This document shows, in pieces, positions 46,083 through 55,545 of a stretch of DNA of 64,000 nt. Below the pieces are notes generated by a model that did not search any database, was not told the DNA's origin, and saw only the letters and a program-made list of their open reading frames with translations. Numbering within the stretch: the stretch's first letter is position 1; each line of letters starts with the position of its first letter. A program made the translations under genes and the position numbers. This DNA is from Paenibacillus sp. NFR01 (GTDB lineage: Bacteria; Bacillota; Bacilli; Paenibacillales; Paenibacillaceae), in the NCBI RefSeq assembly GCF_900111565.1, contig NZ_FOIK01000001.1, forward strand, positions 434,001 through 498,000, in the 5' to 3' direction.

Positions 46083-46772
46083 TTGACCCAGGATTTCGCA
46101 GAAAAAATGAATGCCGTTATGCTTGAAAATATGAAAAGAGAGAAAGCGGAGAAGGTCCTTAAGTATAAAATTCTCAATGAATACGCTGTAAAAGGACAAA
46201 CGGTACTTGTCGGGTCGTCATTAATGGAGTATTTTCCAGTGAATGAATTGCAGCAATCGTTGGACAAGCGGCACATTCTTTATAATCGCGGCATCTCAGG
46301 TTACGTTACGAGCGAATTGCTGAATTCCATGGAAGAATGCATTTTTGAGCTTGAGCCTTCAAAACTGTTCATCAATATCGGCACCAATGATATCAGCTCC
46401 GCCGACGGCGAATACCGTTTGGACAAATTGATCGGAAATTATGATGAAATCCTGACGCGGATCGGAACCCGGCTGCCGGAATGCAAGGTCTATATCATGG
46501 CCTATTATCCGGTTAATGCCAAAGCCGACTTCAACGGAATCGATCAGGCAACGAGGGAAGGGATGTTCAGCACAAGAACCAATGCGGCGATCCTGGAGGC
46601 GAATGCAGCGGTGGAACAGCTTGCGGGGAAACATGGATACGAATTCATTAATGTGAATGAGGGATTAATGGATGCCGAGGGGAATTTAAAAGCAGAATTC
46701 TCGACAGACGGCATCCATATGCTTGCAAATGGGTACGCGGTCGTTCTTAACAATCTGAAGCAATACCTGTAA
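46083..46772 (+). CDS. SGNH/GDSL hydrolase
   Basis: 229 residues with the SGNH blocks: the nucleophile Ser in VLVGSSLMEYFP, the Gly/Asn blocks in NRGISGYVTSELL and INIGTNDISS, and the C-terminal STDGIHMLANGY with catalytic Asp and His. These are esterases of acyl or acetyl groups, often acting on carbohydrates or lipids. There is no signal peptide. The start is TTG 46083 with GAGGAGGAG six bases upstream; the longer frame from 46050 lacks such a site. It converges with the hemerythrin gene, three bases apart. Confidence 0.85.
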   Translation: MTQDFAEKMNAVMLENMKREKAEKVLKYKILNEYAVKGQTVLVGSSLMEYFPVNELQQSLDKRHILYNRGISGYVTSELLNSMEECIFELEPSKLFINIGTNDISSADGEYRLDKLIGNYDEILTRIGTRLPECKVYIMAYYPVNAKADFNGIDQATREGMFSTRTNAAILEANAAVEQLAGKHGYEFINVNEGLMDAEGNLKAEFSTDGIHMLANGYAVVLNNLKQYL

Positions 46773-46775
46773 AGG

Positions 46776-47195
46776 TTATGCTTGCCCGAACAACAGCCGC
46801 TCTTCATCCCGGCTATGAATGGCGTTCACCACCAGCAGCGCGTGGAACTGATGCAGTACCTCCGGCGTAAGCCCTTCTTGCGCCAGCAGGGCTTTTACGT
46901 CTTTTACGATCATCCGCAGCAATTCATGGTCCCGGGCAAGCCGGACAACGGCTTCCTGCAATTGGGGGTTCTGCTCCGCCATCTCCTGATAGAATCCGTC
47001 TTCTTCCGCATCGGCGTGGCTGATGATCCGTGTCTCCCAATATTCGATCAAGTGGTCGGCCGCCTGGCGTGCCACTTCAAATTCCTTCATGTGCAGCAGT
47101 TCTTCGACTTCTTCCGTTTTGGCGACGGCCCCGGAGAGTCCGCCCTCGTGAATGGCATGATGGGCATGCTTTTGGCGAAGTGATGGTCCTGGCAT
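46776..47195 (-). CDS. Hemerythrin-like (HHE) domain protein
   Basis: 139 residues. An iron-binding helical bundle is suggested by HAIHEGG, ISHADAEEDGFY, LARDHELLRM and NAIHSRDEERLLF, which give the spaced His and acidic ligands of HHE domains. Such proteins bind O2 or NO through a di-iron centre and may protect or sense. The start ATG 47195 has AAGGATG upstream, and TATACT at 47229-47224 is a -10 box with a 20-base leader. It is divergent from narG, with a NreC-like palindrome about 60 bases before its -10 box, so it is probably induced with nitrate respiration. Confidence 0.85.
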   Translation of the reverse strand: MPGPSLRQKHAHHAIHEGGLSGAVAKTEEVEELLHMKEFEVARQAADHLIEYWETRIISHADAEEDGFYQEMAEQNPQLQEAVVRLARDHELLRMIVKDVKALLAQEGLTPEVLHQFHALLVVNAIHSRDEERLLFGQA

Positions 47196-47280
47196 ATGGC
47201 TTCATCCTTCCGGTTTTTTGATCAGTATAGCATACGAAGCGTTCTAGAAATCTCTGATCAGGCGTTCCCCGGGCCATAAA

Positions 47281-47294
47281 GAGGGAAGTCCCTA
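47281..47294. promoter_or_regulatory. NreC-like box before the hemerythrin gene
   Basis: GAGGG-AAGT-CCCTA fits the NreC target TAGGG-N4-CCCTA known from Staphylococcus at nine of ten positions. It is 61 bases upstream of the hemerythrin -10 box. Confidence 0.55.
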
Positions 47295-47324
47295 ATGGGA
47301 TGCGCTGCGAATAAAAAAGACATC

Positions 47325-47375
47325 AAAGCAAAAAAGCTTTTCTCCCACGAGAGAAAGGCTTTTTGCTTTTGCGCT
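47325..47375. terminator. Terminator-like hairpin between divergent hemerythrin and narG promoters
   Basis: AAAGCAAAAAAGCTTTTCTC pairs with GAGAGAAAGGCTTTTTGCTTT, giving a stem of about 20 pairs with one bulge and T-rich flanks on both strands. It lies where no gene ends. It could insulate the two promoters or stop transcripts that start too early. Confidence 0.6.
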
Positions 47376-47402
47376 AGAATCAAGGGATTTCCCAGGGCGC
47401 AA

Positions 47403-47416
47403 TAGGTGTTTCCCTA
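47403..47416 (+). promoter_or_regulatory. NreC-like box in the narG promoter
   Basis: TAGGT-GTTT-CCCTA fits TAGGG-N4-CCCTA at nine of ten positions and lies 34 bases upstream of a CATAAT -10 box at 47441-47446. A weaker palindrome, AAGGG-ATTT-CCCAG, lies at 47382-47395. Confidence 0.6.
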
Positions 47417-47488
47417 ATGGGAAGTGCGCGCCGGTAGATTCATAATGGTATTAATTGAATGTTTTCCGCAAAGGAGAGTTCGTCAGCG

Positions 47489-50400
47489 ATGAAGAAAAAA
47501 TTCGGCCTTAACTTCTTTAAACCGATTGAAAGCTATTCCAAGAACTGGTCCGTCCTAGAAGAGAAGAATAGAGATTGGGAGAATATGTACCGCCAGCGCT
47601 GGTCGCACGACAAAGTCGTACGCACCACCCACGGGGTCAACTGTACAGGTTCCTGCAGCTGGAAGGTGTTCGTGAAGAACGGAATCATCACTTGGGAAAA
47701 TCAGCAGATCGACTACCCGTCCTGCGGGCCGGATATGCCGGAATTCGAACCGCGCGGCTGTCCGCGGGGAGCGACCTTTTCCTGGTACGAATACAGTCCT
47801 TTGCGCGTGAAATACCCGTATATCCGCGGCAAGCTGTGGCGGTTGTGGCAGACGGCGCTGCAGGAGCATGACAATTACGTCGACGCCTGGGCGAGTATCG
47901 TGGAGAATCCCGAGAAAGCCAACCAGTATAAGAAGGCGCGCGGCAAAGGCGGCCATATCCGCGTGGCATGGGATGATGCGCTTCGTCTCATTTCGGCACA
48001 GCTGATCTACACGATCCGCAAATACGGTCCCGACCGCATCGCCGGTTTCACGCCGATTCCGGCCATGTCCATGGTCAGCTACGCTTCAGGCGCACGGTTC
48101 ATCTCGCTCCTGGGCGGTCAAATGCTGAGCTTCTATGACTGGTATGCCGATCTTCCGCCGGCTTCCCCGCAAATTTGGGGCGAGCAGACGGATGTTCCGG
48201 AATCGTCGGACTGGTATAACGCCGGTTACCTGATGATGTGGGGCTCAAATGTGCCGCTGACCCGGACGCCGGACGCCCACTTTATGACGGAAGTCCGCTA
48301 TAAAGGAACCAAAGTGGTATCGGTCGCGCCGGATCTTGCGGAGAACGTGAAGTTTGCCGACAACTGGCTGGCTCCAAACCCGGGTACGGACGCGGCGCTG
48401 GCCCAGGCGATGACGCATGTCATCCTGAATGAGTTCTACCACGAACGCCGTGAGCCGATGTTCCTGAATTATGCCAAACAATACACGGATATGCCGTTCC
48501 TGATTCTGCTTGATCCGCATGAGGATGCGCTGAAAGGCGGACGTTTCCTGCGGGCGAGCGATCTCGGAGACGCCACTCCGCATTCGGACTGGAAGCCGGT
48601 CATCTATGATGAGGCAAGCGGCGAGGTGATTGTTCCGAACGGCACGATGGGACAGCGCTGGGAGGAAGGCAAGAAATGGAACCTGATTCTCGAGCGGGAG
48701 GACGGCAGCAAAATCGAGCCTGCCCTGACCATCGAAGGCCACGGGGAAGAGTGGGCGGAGGTCGTATTCCCGTATTTCGACAATGCCGGCAACGGCACGT
48801 TCAGACGGATGATTCCGGTCCGGAAAATGCAATTGGCCGACGGCACCGAACGTTACATCGCCACGGTCTACGATCTGATGATGAGCCAATACGGCGTTGC
48901 GCGTAAGGACAGCCCGCTGAATGCCAAGGGGTATGATGATGTTTCTTCACATTACACACCGGCATGGCAGGAGAAGATTACGACGGTAAAAGCGAGCGTC
49001 GTCGTGCAGATCGCGCGCGAATTTGCCCAGAATGCGATCGATACGGGCGGACGCTCCATGATCATCATGGGCGCAGGGATCAATCACTGGTTCAACAGCG
49101 ATACCATCTACCGCTCCATTCTGAATCTGGTCGTGCTGACCGCTTCCCAAGGGGTCAACGGCGGCGGCTGGGCGCATTATGTCGGCCAGGAGAAATGCCG
49201 TCCAATCGAAGGCTGGTCGACGGTTGCTTTTGCCAAGGACTGGCAGGGTCCGGCCCGGCAGCAGAATGCGACTTCGTTCTTCTATTTTGCTACGGAGCAA
49301 TGGCGGTATGAGGAAGGCGGCACCGATTCGCTGAAATCGCCGACCGGCGGAGATGTGGCTTACCAGCATCCGGCCGATTACAACGTACTCGCTGCGCGGC
49401 TCGGCTGGCTGCCGTCCTTCCCGCAGTTCAACAAGAACAGCCTGCTGTTCGCCGAGGAAGCCGCGCGTCAAGGCAAGAAGACCAATGCCGAGATCGTCGG
49501 TCACGCCGTGGAAGAGATTACGTCGCGGAAAACGCGGTTTGCCGTGGAGGATCCCGGCGCGCCGGAGAATTTCCCGCGTTCCCTGTTTATCTGGCGTTCC
49601 AACCTGATCTCCAGCTCCGCCAAAGGGCAGGAGTATTTCATGAAACATCTGCTCGGCGCGTCCGATGGCCCGCTGGCCGAGCCGAACGAAGAGCAAAAGC
49701 CGGAGGAAATCGTCTGGCGGGCGGATGTGGAAGGCAAACTCGACCTGATGGTCGCCCTGGATTTCCGGATGACCACTACGCCGCTGTATGCGGACATCGT
49801 GCTGCCGGCCGCAACCTGGTACGAGAAGACGGACCTGTCGTCCACCGATATGCATCCGTTTGTTCACCCGTTTAATCCGGCTGTGAATCCGCTTTGGGAA
49901 TCCCGTTCGGACTGGGATATTTACCGCCAGCTGGCCGAGGTGTTCTCCGAAATGGCGAAATCGCATCTGCCCGGCGTCTATAAAGATCTTGTGATGTCGC
50001 CGCTGGGGCATGATTCGATCAGCGAGATTTCGCAGCCCATGGGCCTCGTCAAAGACTGGGCGAAAGGCGAAGTTCCGGCGATCCCGGGGAAAACGATGCC
50101 GAACTTCACCATCGTTGAGCGGGATTACACCAAAATTCATGACAAATACACTTCGCTCGGACCGAATCTGGCCATCGGCAAAGCGGGCGCGCACGGCGTC
50201 AGCTTCTCGGTTGCCGAAGAATATGAGGAATTAAAGAAGCTGAGCGGCGTTTATTTTGATGAATCCATCAAAAACGGCCTGCCTAAGCTGCAGACCGCCC
50301 GTCAGGCGGCGGATACGATTCTGCATCTGTCCTCGGCGACGAACGGCCGTGTCTCCCAAAAGGCCTATGCATCCGCCGAAAAGGATCACGGGGTCGAGCT

Positions 50401-51163
50401 GCGGGATATTTCGGCGGACCGGGCGGCAGAGAAGATCACGTTCCAGAGCATCACGGCACAGCCGCGGGAAGTCATCCCGACTCCGGTATTCAGCGGCTCG
50501 AACAAACAGGGACGCCGCTACTCGCCGTTCACGACGAATATCGAACGCCTTGTTCCGTTCCGTACGTTGACGGGAAGACAGCATTTCTATATCGACCATG
50601 AAATCTTCCAGCAGTTCGGCGAAGCGCTGCCGGTGTATAAACCTACCTTGCCTCCGATGGTCTTCGGGCCGCGCGACAAGGAAGTGAAGGGCGGGGTCGA
50701 TTCGCTGGTCCTGCGGTATCTGACGCCGCACGGCAAGTGGAATATCCACTCGACCTACCAGGATAACCAGCACATGCTGACGTTGTTCCGCGGCGGTCCA
50801 ACCGTGTGGATCAACAATGAAGATGCCGAAGCCCACAATATCGCGGACAACGACTGGCTTGAAGTCTATAACCGCAACGGCGTCGTCACGGCGCGGGCGG
50901 TCGTCAGCCACCGGATGCCCCGCGGCACCATGTTCATGTACCACGCGCAAGACAAACACATTCAAGTGCCGGGCTCCGAAATTACGGATACCCGCGGCGG
51001 AAGCCATAATGCGCCTACCCGAATTCATCTGAAGCCTACCCAGATGGTCGGCGGATACGCACAGCTCAGCTACGGTTTTAACTACTATGGTCCGATCGGC
51101 AACCAGCGGGATGTCTACGTAGCCGTACGCAAAATGAAGGAGGTTAACTGGCTTGAAAATTAA
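47489..51163 (+). CDS. narG: Respiratory nitrate reductase, alpha subunit
   Basis: 1,224 residues, full length for NarG. The N-terminal HGVNCTGSCSWKVFVKNG and CPRGA motifs hold the FS0 iron-sulfur cluster, and the bis-MGD molybdenum domain follows (MWGSNVPLTRTPDAHF, MGAGINHWFNSDTIYRSI). The C-terminal MoCo-binding part (TGRQHFYIDHE, RGGSHNAPTRIHLKP) is complete. It reduces nitrate to nitrite with electrons from menaquinol passed by NarI and NarH, on the cytoplasmic face. The start is ATG 47489 with AAAGGAGAG upstream. First gene of narGHJI, behind a NreC-like box. Confidence 0.97.
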   Translation: MKKKFGLNFFKPIESYSKNWSVLEEKNRDWENMYRQRWSHDKVVRTTHGVNCTGSCSWKVFVKNGIITWENQQIDYPSCGPDMPEFEPRGCPRGATFSWYEYSPLRVKYPYIRGKLWRLWQTALQEHDNYVDAWASIVENPEKANQYKKARGKGGHIRVAWDDALRLISAQLIYTIRKYGPDRIAGFTPIPAMSMVSYASGARFISLLGGQMLSFYDWYADLPPASPQIWGEQTDVPESSDWYNAGYLMMWGSNVPLTRTPDAHFMTEVRYKGTKVVSVAPDLAENVKFADNWLAPNPGTDAALAQAMTHVILNEFYHERREPMFLNYAKQYTDMPFLILLDPHEDALKGGRFLRASDLGDATPHSDWKPVIYDEASGEVIVPNGTMGQRWEEGKKWNLILEREDGSKIEPALTIEGHGEEWAEVVFPYFDNAGNGTFRRMIPVRKMQLADGTERYIATVYDLMMSQYGVARKDSPLNAKGYDDVSSHYTPAWQEKITTVKASVVVQIAREFAQNAIDTGGRSMIIMGAGINHWFNSDTIYRSILNLVVLTASQGVNGGGWAHYVGQEKCRPIEGWSTVAFAKDWQGPARQQNATSFFYFATEQWRYEEGGTDSLKSPTGGDVAYQHPADYNVLAARLGWLPSFPQFNKNSLLFAEEAARQGKKTNAEIVGHAVEEITSRKTRFAVEDPGAPENFPRSLFIWRSNLISSSAKGQEYFMKHLLGASDGPLAEPNEEQKPEEIVWRADVEGKLDLMVALDFRMTTTPLYADIVLPAATWYEKTDLSSTDMHPFVHPFNPAVNPLWESRSDWDIYRQLAEVFSEMAKSHLPGVYKDLVMSPLGHDSISEISQPMGLVKDWAKGEVPAIPGKTMPNFTIVERDYTKIHDKYTSLGPNLAIGKAGAHGVSFSVAEEYEELKKLSGVYFDESIKNGLPKLQTARQAADTILHLSSATNGRVSQKAYASAEKDHGVELRDISADRAAEKITFQSITAQPREVIPTPVFSGSNKQGRRYSPFTTNIERLVPFRTLTGRQHFYIDHEIFQQFGEALPVYKPTLPPMVFGPRDKEVKGGVDSLVLRYLTPHGKWNIHSTYQDNQHMLTLFRGGPTVWINNEDAEAHNIADNDWLEVYNRNGVVTARAVVSHRMPRGTMFMYHAQDKHIQVPGSEITDTRGGSHNAPTRIHLKPTQMVGGYAQLSYGFNYYGPIGNQRDVYVAVRKMKEVNWLEN

Positions 51164-52724
51164 AGCGCAAGTTGCAATGGTGATGAATCTGGATAAATGC
51201 ATCGGCTGCCATACCTGCAGCGTGACCTGCAAGACGACCTGGACAAACCGCAAAGGTGCGGAATACATGTGGTTCAATAACGTGGAGACGAAACCGGGCA
51301 TCGGGTATCCGAAGCGCTGGGAAGACCAGGAGCTGTACAAAGGCGGCTGGCAGCTGCGCAAAGGCAAGCTGGAACTGAAATCCGGCAACAAGCTGTCCAA
51401 AGTCGCGCTCGGCAAAATCTTCTACAATCCCGACATGCCGGAAATGAAGGATTATTATGAGCCATGGACCTACAACTACGAGAACCTGACCAATGCCGGG
51501 GAACAGAAGCACTCTCCGGTAGCGCGCGCCCACTCCGCGGTTACGGGCGACAAGATGGACCTCGAATGGGGACCGAACTGGGAGGATGATCTGGCGGGAG
51601 CGCATGTCACCGGCCCGCTCGACCCGAACATCCAGAAGATCGAGGAAGAAATCAAATTCAATTTCGAGAAGTCGTTCATGATCTATCTGCCGCGTCTTTG
51701 CGAGCACTGCCTGAATCCAAGCTGCGTCGCTTCCTGCCCTTCGGGCGCCATGTACAAACGGGACGAAGACGGCATCGTCCTGGTCGACCAGGAAGCCTGC
51801 CGCGGCTGGAGATATTGCATGACCGGCTGTCCGTATAAAAAGGTGTACTTCAACTGGCAGACCAACAAAGCGGAGAAATGCACCTTCTGCTTCCCGCGCG
51901 TGGAAGCCGGGCTGCCGACCGTCTGTTCGGAGACCTGCACCGGCCGGATCCGTTATCTCGGCGTCCTGCTGTATGATGCAGACAAAGTCCTGGATGCCGC
52001 ATCTACGCCGGATGAGAAGGATTTGTATAAAGCCCAATGCGATTTGTTCATGAATCCGCATGATCCCGAAGTGATTGCCCAGGCGAGAAAGGACGGCATT
52101 TCCGAAGACTGGCTGGAAGCTGCCCAGAACTCCCCGGTATACAAACTGGCAATCGAGCACAAGCTGGCGTTCCCGCTCCATCCGGAATACCGCACATTGC
52201 CGATGGTCTGGTATGTACCGCCGCTCAGCCCGATCATGAATTACTTTGAAGGCAAGGATTCGCTGAAGAATCCCGACATGATCTTCCCGGCTATCGAAGA
52301 AATGCGCACGCCGATCCAGTATCTCGCGAACATGCTGACCGCGGGCGATACGCAGACCGTTAAAGAAGCCCTGCAGCGGATGGCGATGATGCGCTCCTAC
52401 ATGCGTGCCCAGTCCACCGGGCAGGAATTCGACTCTGCCCGTCTGGAACGCGTCGGCATGACCGCACAGCAGATGGAACAAATGTACCGGCTGCTTGCGA
52501 TCGCCAAATACGAAGACCGATTCGTAATCCCGACCTCCCACAAGGAGCAGCATATGAACCCTTACCGGGCGCAAGGCTCGGCCGGCTACGGCAACACGAT
52601 GGGCGATATGGGCTCCGGTTCGGGCTGCGACGGCTGCGGCGCGGCGGGTTCTACGGAGATGCCGCTGAAGACCGGCAAGGAAATGTACGAAGAGAATTTC
52701 TACGGAGGGATCTGGCGTGATTGA
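51153..52724 (+). CDS. narH: Respiratory nitrate reductase, beta subunit
   Basis: 523 residues with four cysteine clusters: CIGCHTCSVTC near the N-terminus, then CEHCLNPSCVASCPSG, CRGWRYCMTGCPYKKV (with the Trp typical of the 3Fe-4S site) and CTFCFPRVEAGLPTVCSETCTGR. It conducts electrons from NarI heme to NarG. The start is TTG 51153 behind AGGAGG, overlapping narG by 11 bases. A Gly/Ser/Cys-rich stretch (GSGSGCDGCGAAGS) near the C-terminus is unusual and might bind a metal. Confidence 0.97.
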   Translation: MKIKAQVAMVMNLDKCIGCHTCSVTCKTTWTNRKGAEYMWFNNVETKPGIGYPKRWEDQELYKGGWQLRKGKLELKSGNKLSKVALGKIFYNPDMPEMKDYYEPWTYNYENLTNAGEQKHSPVARAHSAVTGDKMDLEWGPNWEDDLAGAHVTGPLDPNIQKIEEEIKFNFEKSFMIYLPRLCEHCLNPSCVASCPSGAMYKRDEDGIVLVDQEACRGWRYCMTGCPYKKVYFNWQTNKAEKCTFCFPRVEAGLPTVCSETCTGRIRYLGVLLYDADKVLDAASTPDEKDLYKAQCDLFMNPHDPEVIAQARKDGISEDWLEAAQNSPVYKLAIEHKLAFPLHPEYRTLPMVWYVPPLSPIMNYFEGKDSLKNPDMIFPAIEEMRTPIQYLANMLTAGDTQTVKEALQRMAMMRSYMRAQSTGQEFDSARLERVGMTAQQMEQMYRLLAIAKYEDRFVIPTSHKEQHMNPYRAQGSAGYGNTMGDMGSGSGCDGCGAAGSTEMPLKTGKEMYEENFYGGIWRD

Positions 52725-53283
52725 TCTGACGAAGCTGAACGATTTCAAGCCTTCCTTCGGCTATTACGCTTTGCAGCTGATGTATCCGGAGAAGCGGGAT
52801 TTTCATCCCGCTTTTCTGGAAGAAGCGTTTGACGCCGGCCATCCGGGTTACGGCCATGTGCATACGTACTGGCAACAAATGCAGGTCTTCAGTCTGGAAG
52901 AGATCCAGGAGAACTATGCGGCCACGTTTGATTTTCATAAAGACTGCGCGTTATATATGACCTATTTCAAGTTTGAGGACGCCAAGGAACGGGGACAAAT
53001 GCTGGCGAAGCTGAAGCTGCTGTACGAAATGTACGGCCTGGAGATGCCGGAAGGCGAATTGCCCGATTTCCTTCCGCTCATGTGCGAATTCCTATACGCT
53101 GCAGAATGGCTGGGGGATCCGAATGCGGCGGAGAATTTCCGGATGCTGATCGCGATTTTCGAGGATGGAACCTACCACCTCCTTCAAGCGCTGAACCGGC
53201 TGGAGAGTCCCTACTATCACCTAATCAAGGGATTGCGCGAAACACTTAAAGCTTGTGCTGAACAGGAGGCACTCCGTCAATGA
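52717..53283 (+). CDS. narJ: Nitrate reductase assembly chaperone, delta subunit
   Basis: 188 residues, all-helical TorD/NarJ fold (LTKLNDFKPSFGYYALQLMYPE, LPDFLPLMCEFLYAAEWLG). It helps insert the molybdenum cofactor into NarG and attach NarGH to the membrane; it is not part of the final enzyme. GTG start at 52717 behind GGAGG, overlapping narH by eight bases. Confidence 0.93.
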   Translation: MIDLTKLNDFKPSFGYYALQLMYPEKRDFHPAFLEEAFDAGHPGYGHVHTYWQQMQVFSLEEIQENYAATFDFHKDCALYMTYFKFEDAKERGQMLAKLKLLYEMYGLEMPEGELPDFLPLMCEFLYAAEWLGDPNAAENFRMLIAIFEDGTYHLLQALNRLESPYYHLIKGLRETLKACAEQEALRQ

Positions 53284-53966
53284 ATATGTTCGATCAGTTT
53301 TTATGGGTGATTTTTCCCTATATGTGTCTGGTGGTCTTCGTAGGCGGGCATATTGTCCGCTACCGCAAGGACCAGTTTAACTGGACGGCCAAATCCAGCG
53401 AGTTTATTGAAAAAAAACAGCTCAAATTCGGCAGCATCCTGTTCCATCTCGGCATCATGCCGGTCATTTTGGGCCATATCGGGGGGCTTGCCGTTCCGAA
53501 GTCATGGCTCGAGGCGGTCGGCGTCGATGACCACATGTACCATATCGGGGCCGTGTATATCGGGGGGGTATTCGGAGCGGCAACGCTGCTCGGGATGCTG
53601 ATTCTTACTTCCCGGCGCTTCTCGATCAAAAACGTGCGCCGCCTCAGCAGCGCGTCTGATCTCATCGTGAATTCGCTCCTCCTGTTTATCGTATTTATGG
53701 GCATGTACTCCACCGTCGTTACGAACGCCGTACAGCCGGAATTCGATTACCGGGAGACGATCTCCGTCTGGTTCCGCGGCTTGTTCATGTTCCGTCCGGA
53801 TCCTTCGTTTATGGCGGATGTTCCGTTCTCCTTTAAACTGCATATCCTGACGGGATTCGCGATTTTTGCCTTCTGGCCGTTTACCCGGCTCGTCCATGTT
53901 TGGAGCGTTCCGTTGAATTATATAGGCAGAAGTTATATTCTATACAGAAGAAATAAAGCGAAGTAA
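53280..53966 (+). CDS. narI: Respiratory nitrate reductase, gamma subunit (cytochrome b)
   Basis: 228 residues, five membrane helices, with His residues in GHIVRYRKD, FHLGIMPVILGHIGGLAVP, KLHILTGFAIFAFWPFTRLVHVWSVP that ligate the two b-type hemes. It oxidises menaquinol and anchors NarGH. ATGA overlap with narJ. End of narGHJI. Confidence 0.96.
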   Translation: MNMFDQFLWVIFPYMCLVVFVGGHIVRYRKDQFNWTAKSSEFIEKKQLKFGSILFHLGIMPVILGHIGGLAVPKSWLEAVGVDDHMYHIGAVYIGGVFGAATLLGMLILTSRRFSIKNVRRLSSASDLIVNSLLLFIVFMGMYSTVVTNAVQPEFDYRETISVWFRGLFMFRPDPSFMADVPFSFKLHILTGFAIFAFWPFTRLVHVWSVPLNYIGRSYILYRRNKAK

Positions 53967-54015
53967 CGGAAAGCGATGCGGGAGCTTTTTCCCGGTTCGG
54001 TGAGGAGAAATGACG

Positions 54016-54474
54016 ATGGCAAATAAGGTGGATTACCAGTCGGAGCTGGATCACATCCGTGCGGCACTGGGTTATGATTTCATGTCGCTGGCACTTGCCG
54101 AACCGGCAGAATATGACTATGTCATCCGGTGGAAATACGCCTCCGGGAATACGAACGACCGTTACAAACGGATCGTCCTTCAATCCGGCAGAGGGATTGC
54201 GGGCATCGTGTTCAAGACCGGCAAACCGTTTTTGGTCTCTTCGATGCAGAATGACGTAAGGCCGGATAGCTTGTTTACTTATCCGATTACCAAGATGGAG
54301 AACCTGAACAGCATTGGCGCCGTACCCATATGGAACGATGCCCGCGTGGCCGGCGTGCTGCTGGGCGGCTACAGGGGAGAACGGCAGGTAACCGAGGCGA
54401 TGCTCGGCGAATTGGTAGCGACGGCGCATCGAGGCATTGGAGACTTAAACGGGAAGGAATTGTTGATCAATTGA
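54016..54474 (+). CDS. nreA: NreA, GAF-domain nitrate receptor
   Basis: 152 residues, a single GAF domain (YDFMSLALAEPAEYDYVIRWKYASG, GRGIAGIVFKTGKPFLVS, NSIGAVPIWNDARVAGVLLGGYRGE). In Staphylococcus carnosus NreA binds nitrate and relieves its inhibition of NreB. It directly precedes nreB and nreC here, the same order. The start ATG 54016 has GAGGAG eight bases upstream; ATG 54010 is too close to it. Confidence 0.9.
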   Translation: MANKVDYQSELDHIRAALGYDFMSLALAEPAEYDYVIRWKYASGNTNDRYKRIVLQSGRGIAGIVFKTGKPFLVSSMQNDVRPDSLFTYPITKMENLNSIGAVPIWNDARVAGVLLGGYRGERQVTEAMLGELVATAHRGIGDLNGKELLIN

Positions 54475-54476
54475 TT

Positions 54477-55517
54477 ATGCCCGGAACGAATTTGCCGAAC
54501 CTGCTCATGGAGAAGCTGTTCGAAAACAGCTCGGAGGCGATGTTCTTTTTTGATAAACAAGGAAAGGTTCTCGCCATGAACCCGGCTGCCGAGGACATTG
54601 TCGACAAGGATATTCTGAAGCAGTTCTATCAAGGGGAGCCCGATGCGCTTTGCCGAACCTGCCGGGGCTATACCAGCGAGACAGATCTGCGCACATGCTT
54701 GAATTGTTTTATCCATTCAACGGAAGCAGAGGATTTCACCTCCTATCAAGTCTATTTGGACACGAGGGACAAGGGAATGGTTCCTTTCGCTGCCACTTAT
54801 CATACGATCGATTACGAGAATGAGATCCGCGTATTGATGTTAAGGGATTTAACCAGGCAGTTTAAGACGCAGGAGAAGTTCTATCAGAACAAAATGATGA
54901 AGCACATCATTGAGGCGCAGGAGAATGAACGCAAACGAATCTCCCGCGAACTGCATGACAGCGTAGCGCAAGAGCTGATGAGCGCCGTCATTGATCTGCG
55001 CGTGTTGAAATATATGACGGCGGATGAGCAGCTGCTGAAGAAAGTGAAGCAGACCGAAGCCTCTATGACCCGGCTCATGAATGATATCCGCAATCTCTCG
55101 GTGGAGCTTCGGCCGGCCGCGCTCGACGATTTCGGGCTAGATGCGGCCTTCCGGTCGCATTTCAAGCGGATGGAGCAGAGTTATGGGCTTGTCATCGATT
55201 ACGAATCCCGGCTTTCGGAGAAGCGTTATAAAAGCGAGGTCGAAACCGTGATGTACCGGGTATGCCAGGAAGCGGTTCTGAATGCTTTGAAGTATGCGCA
55301 GGTAGATACCGTGAAAGTGTCGCTTGCCGAAGAGGACGGCGTGCTGAACTTGCGGATCGAGGATGAAGGAGCAGGCTTCAATCTGGGGGATGAGCCCGAC
55401 GGAACCGGTCTTGGACTTTTCGGCATGCGGGAGAGGGCAGAGCTGGTCGGCGGCACCTTCAACGTGGATTCCGGAATCGGCAGAGGGACTAGGATAACAT
55501 TACAAATACCAGTATGA
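54477..55517 (+). CDS. nreB: NreB, oxygen-sensing histidine kinase with Fe-S PAS domain
   Basis: 346 residues. The N-terminal PAS domain has Cys59, Cys62, Cys74 and Cys77 in CX2CX11CX2C, the exact spacing of the oxygen-labile 4Fe-4S site of staphylococcal NreB. The phospho-acceptor is His160 in [15 protein letters not shown], and the ATPase domain has [22 protein letters not shown] and [11 protein letters not shown]. There are no membrane helices: a cytoplasmic sensor active without oxygen. It starts at ATG 54477, two bases after the nreA stop; TTG 54471 (TTGA overlap) is an alternative. Confidence 0.95.
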   Translation: MPGTNLPNLLMEKLFENSSEAMFFFDKQGKVLAMNPAAEDIVDKDILKQFYQGEPDALCRTCRGYTSETDLRTCLNCFIHSTEAEDFTSYQVYLDTRDKGMVPFAATYHTIDYENEIRVLMLRDLTRQFKTQEKFYQNKMMKHIIEAQENERKRISRELHDSVAQELMSAVIDLRVLKYMTADEQLLKKVKQTEASMTRLMNDIRNLSVELRPAALDDFGLDAAFRSHFKRMEQSYGLVIDYESRLSEKRYKSEVETVMYRVCQEAVLNALKYAQVDTVKVSLAEEDGVLNLRIEDEGAGFNLGDEPDGTGLGLFGMRERAELVGGTFNVDSGIGRGTRITLQIPV

Positions 55518-55545
55518 ATCGTTCAAGGAAAGGAATGGGCTACGG

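Noticed and set aside
48947..51415. Long minus-strand open frames of about 400 codons within narG
   Set aside because: Same cause: complement of a GC-rich conserved gene. Rich in Arg and His, with no family pattern.
51144..52748. A 534-codon open frame on the minus strand across all of narH
   Set aside because: It mirrors the GC-rich codons of narH, has no ribosome site and no recognisable domain; narH is certain from its cysteine clusters.
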